The notes beneath the pieces were generated by a model that saw only the letters and a program-made list of their open reading frames with translations, ran no database searches and was not told the origin of the DNA. From a virus, in IMG/VR virus record IMGVR_UViG_3300027743_000035, positions 1-51,209 of that record: a DNA stretch of 51,209 nt. One strand, 5' to 3'. Shown here piece by piece: positions 47,878 through 51,209 of the stretch. Both the position numbers and the translations under genes were made by a program. Position 1 is the first letter of the stretch; the number at the start of each line of letters is the position of its first letter.

Positions 47878-48743
47878 TTGACTTAACTGACCACTTGCAG
47901 CGCAAGGCAATTGTTCTGCAAATTGAGAAAGACGTTGACGAGTTTTGTAGGCGGGAGTTTGAAGAAGATCACCGCACACACCTTGGCGCGTCCATAGTCG
48001 GTAACGATTGTCAAGCATATATTTGGAACACCTTTCGCTGGCTTAAATTTGAAGTATTTAATGGCCGGATGCTTAGATTATTCAATCGCGGCCATGAAGA
48101 AGAACGGCGCTTTATTCGCTGGCTAAAGGGCATAGGCTTTGAAGTCTATGAGATTGACCCTAGTAGTGGCAAACAATATAAAATAAGTGGCGTATTTGGT
48201 CACTTCGGCGGCTCGCTTGATAGTGTAGTCTTTGCGCCAAAGCATTATAATATAATTCAACCGCTAGCTTGGCTTGGCGAATTTAAAACACATAATGACA
48301 ATAACTTTCAAAAACTAAAGAAGTATGGTGTAGCGGCGTCTAAGCCACAACACTTCAGGCAAATGTGTTCATACGGCAGAGCCTATGGCTTTGAGTATGG
48401 CTTGTATTGTGCAGTCAATAAGAATGATGATGAATTATATTTTGAAATCGTTGTCCTAGATTATCGCCAAGCTGACGACTTGTTTCGTAAAGCAGAAACC
48501 ATAATCTTAAGCCAAAGTCAACCCCAAAAAATTGCAATGACTGAAACTTATTACGCCTGTAAGACCTGCGATTTTAAAACAATATGCCATCGTGGCGAAA
48601 AGCCTACTAAAAACTGTCGTTCATGCTGGCATAGCACACCGGCTCCTGAAGGTCAATGGCATTGTAACTTATTCAACGATAAAATACCACTTGACTTCAT
48701 TCCTAAAGGGTGCGACAACTGGTTTCCAATCATTAACGGGTAA
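47874..48743 (+). CDS. Cas4/RecB-like PD-(D/E)XK nuclease with Fe-S-type cysteines
   Basis: A 289-residue protein. Nuclease motifs are RLFNRGHEEERRF (H74), GGSLDSV (D116) and GEFKTH (E136, K138). C46 together with C229, C232 and C238 (ACKTCDFKTICH) fits the four-cysteine iron-sulfur arrangement of Cas4/AddB-type nucleases. A second C-terminal module C248-x2-C251-x12-C264-x15-C280 looks zinc-binding. It probably resects DNA ends for the annealing proteins next to it. ATG overlaps the previous gene end. Confidence 0.82.
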   Translation: MIDLTDHLQRKAIVLQIEKDVDEFCRREFEEDHRTHLGASIVGNDCQAYIWNTFRWLKFEVFNGRMLRLFNRGHEEERRFIRWLKGIGFEVYEIDPSSGKQYKISGVFGHFGGSLDSVVFAPKHYNIIQPLAWLGEFKTHNDNNFQKLKKYGVAASKPQHFRQMCSYGRAYGFEYGLYCAVNKNDDELYFEIVVLDYRQADDLFRKAETIILSQSQPQKIAMTETYYACKTCDFKTICHRGEKPTKNCRSCWHSTPAPEGQWHCNLFNDKIPLDFIPKGCDNWFPIING

Positions 48744-48745
48744 GA

Positions 48746-50428
48746 ATGGCAACGCACGAAAACAGATGGTATCAGCGGGAAGCGGTTGACAGTCTCTTTG
48801 ACTTTTTCCGCGACAATCCCGGCTATGATGCTACAGGGGAAGCTACTGATGCTCACCCCCTTATCTGCTTGCCTACAGGAACGGGTAAGAGCCATGTTAT
48901 AGGCGACTTCACCCGCGAAGCTATGACAACATATCCCGGCACACGGGTTATAATGGCTACTCACGTTAAGGAATTGATTGAACAAAACGCGGCTAAGTTG
49001 CAAGAGGCTTGGCCGTTGGCACCGCTCGGCATTTACTCCGCTGGCTTAGGTAGCCGCGACTTTATGCACCCAATTATCTATGGTGGCGTTCAATCAATGG
49101 TCAAAAAGCCTGAGATATTCGGGCGGCGTGATATTTTAGTAATTGATGAAGCGCACCTGTGTAGTCCGACGCAAGACACTAGCTATCAAAAGCTAATTGC
49201 CGGATTAAAGGTGATGAACCCCTATTTAAAAGTAATAGGACTAACTGCTACTCGTTGGCGGCTCGGCCTTGGCTGTCTGACTAACGGTAATATATTTAGT
49301 GATATTGCTTACGACCTTTGCACAATTGACGGGTTTAACCGGCTTATTGCTGAAGGTTATATCTGTCCGTTAATTCCCAAGCGCACACGCACAGAGCTAG
49401 ATGTTAGCAATGTGGGTATGTTGAATGGTGAATTTAATCCCGGCCAGCTACAGGAAGCCGTTGACAAATACGAAACGACTTACGCGGCTGTCAGTGAGCT
49501 TGTGCAAGAGGGTTATAATAGAAAAAGCTGGCTAGTCTTTGCTTCTGGCATTGACCATGCTGAACACATTGGCGAATTATTAAATACCGCCTTTGGCATT
49601 TCAACCTGCGTCATTCACAGCAAGCGTTCGGATAAAGAAAACAAAGCCAATCTTGATGCTTGGCGGCGTGGCGAATTTCGCTGTGCTGTCAACATGAACG
49701 CGCTAACCACTGGCGTTGACCATCCGGCTATGGACTTGATCGGTATGCTACGGCCTACAATGTCAAGCGGTTTGTGGGTTCAAATGCTTGGCCGTGGCAC
49801 AAGGGTTTATCCCGGCAAAGAAAATTGCTTAGTGCTTGACTTTGCTGGCAATACTCGGCGGCTCGGCCCAATCAATGACCCTGTTATACCGCGCCCGAAA
49901 GGCAAGGGGCCACCCGGCGATGCACCTGTTAAAATCTGCCCCGCTTGTGGCACCTATTGTCATACAACTGCTAAAGTCTGCATCGTTTGCGGCTTTGAGT
50001 TTCCAGTAACAGAGAATATTAATCCAAATGCTGACACGACAGAGCTACTACGTTCTGACTTGCCAGAGGTTGTGCCGTTCAATGTCAAGCACGTTATTCT
50101 AAGCCCGCACCATAGCGAGCATAGCGGCAAGGATAGCATTAAAGTTAGCTATTACTGTGATGGCGTCATACCCCGCACTTTCTACGAATATATCAGCGTG
50201 GAAAGTAGTAGCAGGTATTTTAAACATAAGTCGCGTGACTGGTTCCGCCAACGCTATACTGGCTATCAAGCTTATCAACCCCCTGTTGGCGTTGAATGGG
50301 ATGATGATGTTCCCCGGCATGATAACGCGATAATTGATATGGCAATGTCCGGTCAGTTGCGTCACCCTAGAGTAATTCACGTTTGGACTAACAAACAAAA
50401 GCCAGAGGTATTGCGATATGAATTTTAA
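48746..50428 (+). CDS. SF2 helicase with zinc ribbon
   Basis: A 560-residue DNA/RNA helicase with Walker A LPTGTGKS (42-49), DEAH (134-137), motif III LTATRWR, motif [10 protein letters not shown] and a zinc ribbon [19 protein letters not shown] near residue 395. The C-terminal part is unassigned. Probable role in replication fork progression or repair, together with the adjacent nuclease. Starts 2 nt after the nuclease gene. Confidence 0.88.
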   Translation: MATHENRWYQREAVDSLFDFFRDNPGYDATGEATDAHPLICLPTGTGKSHVIGDFTREAMTTYPGTRVIMATHVKELIEQNAAKLQEAWPLAPLGIYSAGLGSRDFMHPIIYGGVQSMVKKPEIFGRRDILVIDEAHLCSPTQDTSYQKLIAGLKVMNPYLKVIGLTATRWRLGLGCLTNGNIFSDIAYDLCTIDGFNRLIAEGYICPLIPKRTRTELDVSNVGMLNGEFNPGQLQEAVDKYETTYAAVSELVQEGYNRKSWLVFASGIDHAEHIGELLNTAFGISTCVIHSKRSDKENKANLDAWRRGEFRCAVNMNALTTGVDHPAMDLIGMLRPTMSSGLWVQMLGRGTRVYPGKENCLVLDFAGNTRRLGPINDPVIPRPKGKGPPGDAPVKICPACGTYCHTTAKVCIVCGFEFPVTENINPNADTTELLRSDLPEVVPFNVKHVILSPHHSEHSGKDSIKVSYYCDGVIPRTFYEYISVESSSRYFKHKSRDWFRQRYTGYQAYQPPVGVEWDDDVPRHDNAIIDMAMSGQLRHPRVIHVWTNKQKPEVLRYEF

Positions 50429-50660
50429 ACCTGAAACTGACCCGCGCAACGTGGCTATGGAACGACTACAGATCATTGCTCATTTAAGTGACATTGCAAA
50501 GCAAGCATTTGTTGACGAATTAACTAAAGCTACTCGCACCTGTCTTAACTGTGAACACTTTAAAGAAACTGGCGAGCAATGCACTTTATTTAATCAAAGA
50601 CCGCCAGCAAGAATTATTGCTTTTGGCTGCGATGCTTATATTGACAAAGTGCCGTTTTAA
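50418..50660 (+). CDS. Small zinc-binding protein related to nuclease C-terminus
   Basis: An 80-residue protein with [20 protein letters not shown], followed by [15 protein letters not shown]. This repeats the C-terminal cysteine module of the nuclease at 47874. It overlaps the helicase end by 11 nt and the clamp start by 1 nt. May act as a protein or DNA docking unit. Confidence 0.65.
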   Translation: MNFKPETDPRNVAMERLQIIAHLSDIAKQAFVDELTKATRTCLNCEHFKETGEQCTLFNQRPPARIIAFGCDAYIDKVPF

Positions 50661-51209
50661 TGCGACTACATGACCCTGAAGTATTTGAAGCACACAGGGG
50701 TCGAACCACAGAGCATTTAAATTATATAGCCGGTTTAGCTGGCTGGTCACTTGAAGAAGCAATTGAAAGGAAATGGCAAGTGGAAATAGAAGATAATATT
50801 CCTATCCCGGCTAGCACACCGGCTGCTCCTACTGGCAAAAAGCGTGGGCGTCCACCGGGTAAGAAAAATATTCCAGCCGAAAACACTGCTCTATTAAATG
50901 CAGTTGACTTTATTAGTGTAGTGGAAACCGACGCATTTGAATTTAGCAAGTTTTGTGCAATTCGCGGAATGGCGGCAACAGCCTATTCTAATATATTGTC
51001 GGCTGGCTTCCCGGTTGCTGAAGAATTAAATCTCTGCCCACATATGGATAAGCTGAAGGCGGCTCTTAATCGTTGCGGGCGCACCTTATCTATTAGTGAG
51101 AATAATAACCAACTATCTGTCAAGGGCGACAAGCTACGCGCTCTAGTCCCTTGCTTGGCAGAGCCATTGGCGGCGATCACGCCTGATATGCCAATTATCA
51201 ATGGCGACT
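50660..51209 (+). CDS. Sliding-clamp-like protein, N-terminal part (runs off right edge)
   Basis: ATG sharing a base with the previous stop (TAATG). The first 60 residues (RTTEHLNYIAGLAGWSLEEA, then KKRGRPPGKKN) are a helical segment and an AT-hook-like basic patch, followed from about residue 75 by a clamp-like region (LLNAVDFISVVETDAFEFSK, ISENNNQLSVKGDKLRALVP). The reading frame is open to the last base. The left-edge gene continues this family after a gap, and the polymerase follows it. The N-terminal extension appears unusual for the family. Confidence 0.68.
   Translation, partial: MRLHDPEVFEAHRGRTTEHLNYIAGLAGWSLEEAIERKWQVEIEDNIPIPASTPAAPTGKKRGRPPGKKNIPAENTALLNAVDFISVVETDAFEFSKFCAIRGMAATAYSNILSAGFPVAEELNLCPHMDKLKAALNRCGRTLSISENNNQLSVKGDKLRALVPCLAEPLAAITPDMPIINGD

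Noticed and set aside
1-51209. CRISPR arrays, rRNA genes, insertion sequences, a transposase or an integrase catalytic core
   Set aside because: None were seen on reading both strands: no regularly spaced direct repeats apart from the coding fibre array and the short 41134-41217 cluster, no terminal inverted repeats with a transposase.

Overview
The window is most of the genome of a tailed double-stranded DNA phage (Caudoviricetes) with a long, non-contractile, siphovirus-type tail. The evidence is a complete head module, a lambda-J-like tail tip, a long tape measure gene, no sheath or baseplate-wedge genes, and a phage-type replication and recombination set. The base composition is moderately AT-rich. 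The secreted proteins, a peptidoglycan-binding muramidase endolysin and the promoter style point to a Gram-negative host. Many promoters read TTGAC(A/T), a 16-18 nt spacer, then a GC-TATAAT-like -10, which resembles alphaproteobacterial housekeeping promoters; this host guess is inference. The window ends cut one gene: a sliding-clamp-like protein starts at 50660 and runs off the right edge, and its C-terminal part enters at the left edge and ends at 588. The molecule is therefore circular or circularly permuted, and about 100 bases appear to be missing at the junction.

Layout. (1) 1-2878, plus strand: clamp C-terminus, family B DNA polymerase and a small gene. (2) 2961-26557, minus strand, read from the right: TerS, TerL, DUF4055-type portal, two small head-associated genes, a 1005-residue fibre built from 23-residue repeats, a fibre-adaptor-like gene, minor head protein, scaffold, gp13-like major capsid protein, head-tail connectors, tail terminator, tail tube protein, tail assembly chaperones joined by a -1 frameshift, tape measure, distal tail proteins and the tip protein. 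Intrinsic terminators follow several of the structural genes. (3) 26673-40684, minus strand: accessory and early region of about 35 mostly tiny, overlapping genes. It holds a tRNA-Gln, a VRR-NUC nuclease, an N-acetylmuramidase endolysin, two secreted Ser/Gly/Gln-rich proteins separated by strong RNA hairpins, several zinc-binding or HTH proteins, a papain-like-fold candidate and many promoters. One gene (38236) points the other way. (4) 40685-41214: gene-poor, with plus-strand promoters, a GC-rich alternating tract and a repeat cluster. (5) 41215-43817, minus strand: PrimPol-helicase fusion and a ribbon-helix-helix protein. (6) 43934-51209, plus strand: replication and recombination operon with a DUF7173-like protein, a Sak4-like ATPase, a DUF669-like protein with a Pro/Gln-rich tail, an orphan integrase-arm-like domain, a Cas4/RecB-like nuclease, an SF2 helicase and the clamp, leading into the polymerase of region 1.

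How it works together. The divergent promoters at 43825-43896 look like a regulatory switch between the RHH/primase unit and the replication operon. Clamp, PolB, PrimPol-helicase, Sak4-like ATPase, nuclease and SF2 helicase form a largely self-sufficient replication and recombination set. No phage RNA polymerase and no integrase catalytic domain were seen, so transcription probably uses the host sigma factor and the phage is probably lytic or has lost integration functions. Eleven small genes described here (for example 2961-3089, 30641-30802, 30872-31024, 31299-31436, 31433-31597, 34128-34307, 35199-35348, 35852-36016 and 36013-36168) were found by reading gaps between larger ORFs and rest on start/stop overlaps and ribosome binding sites.
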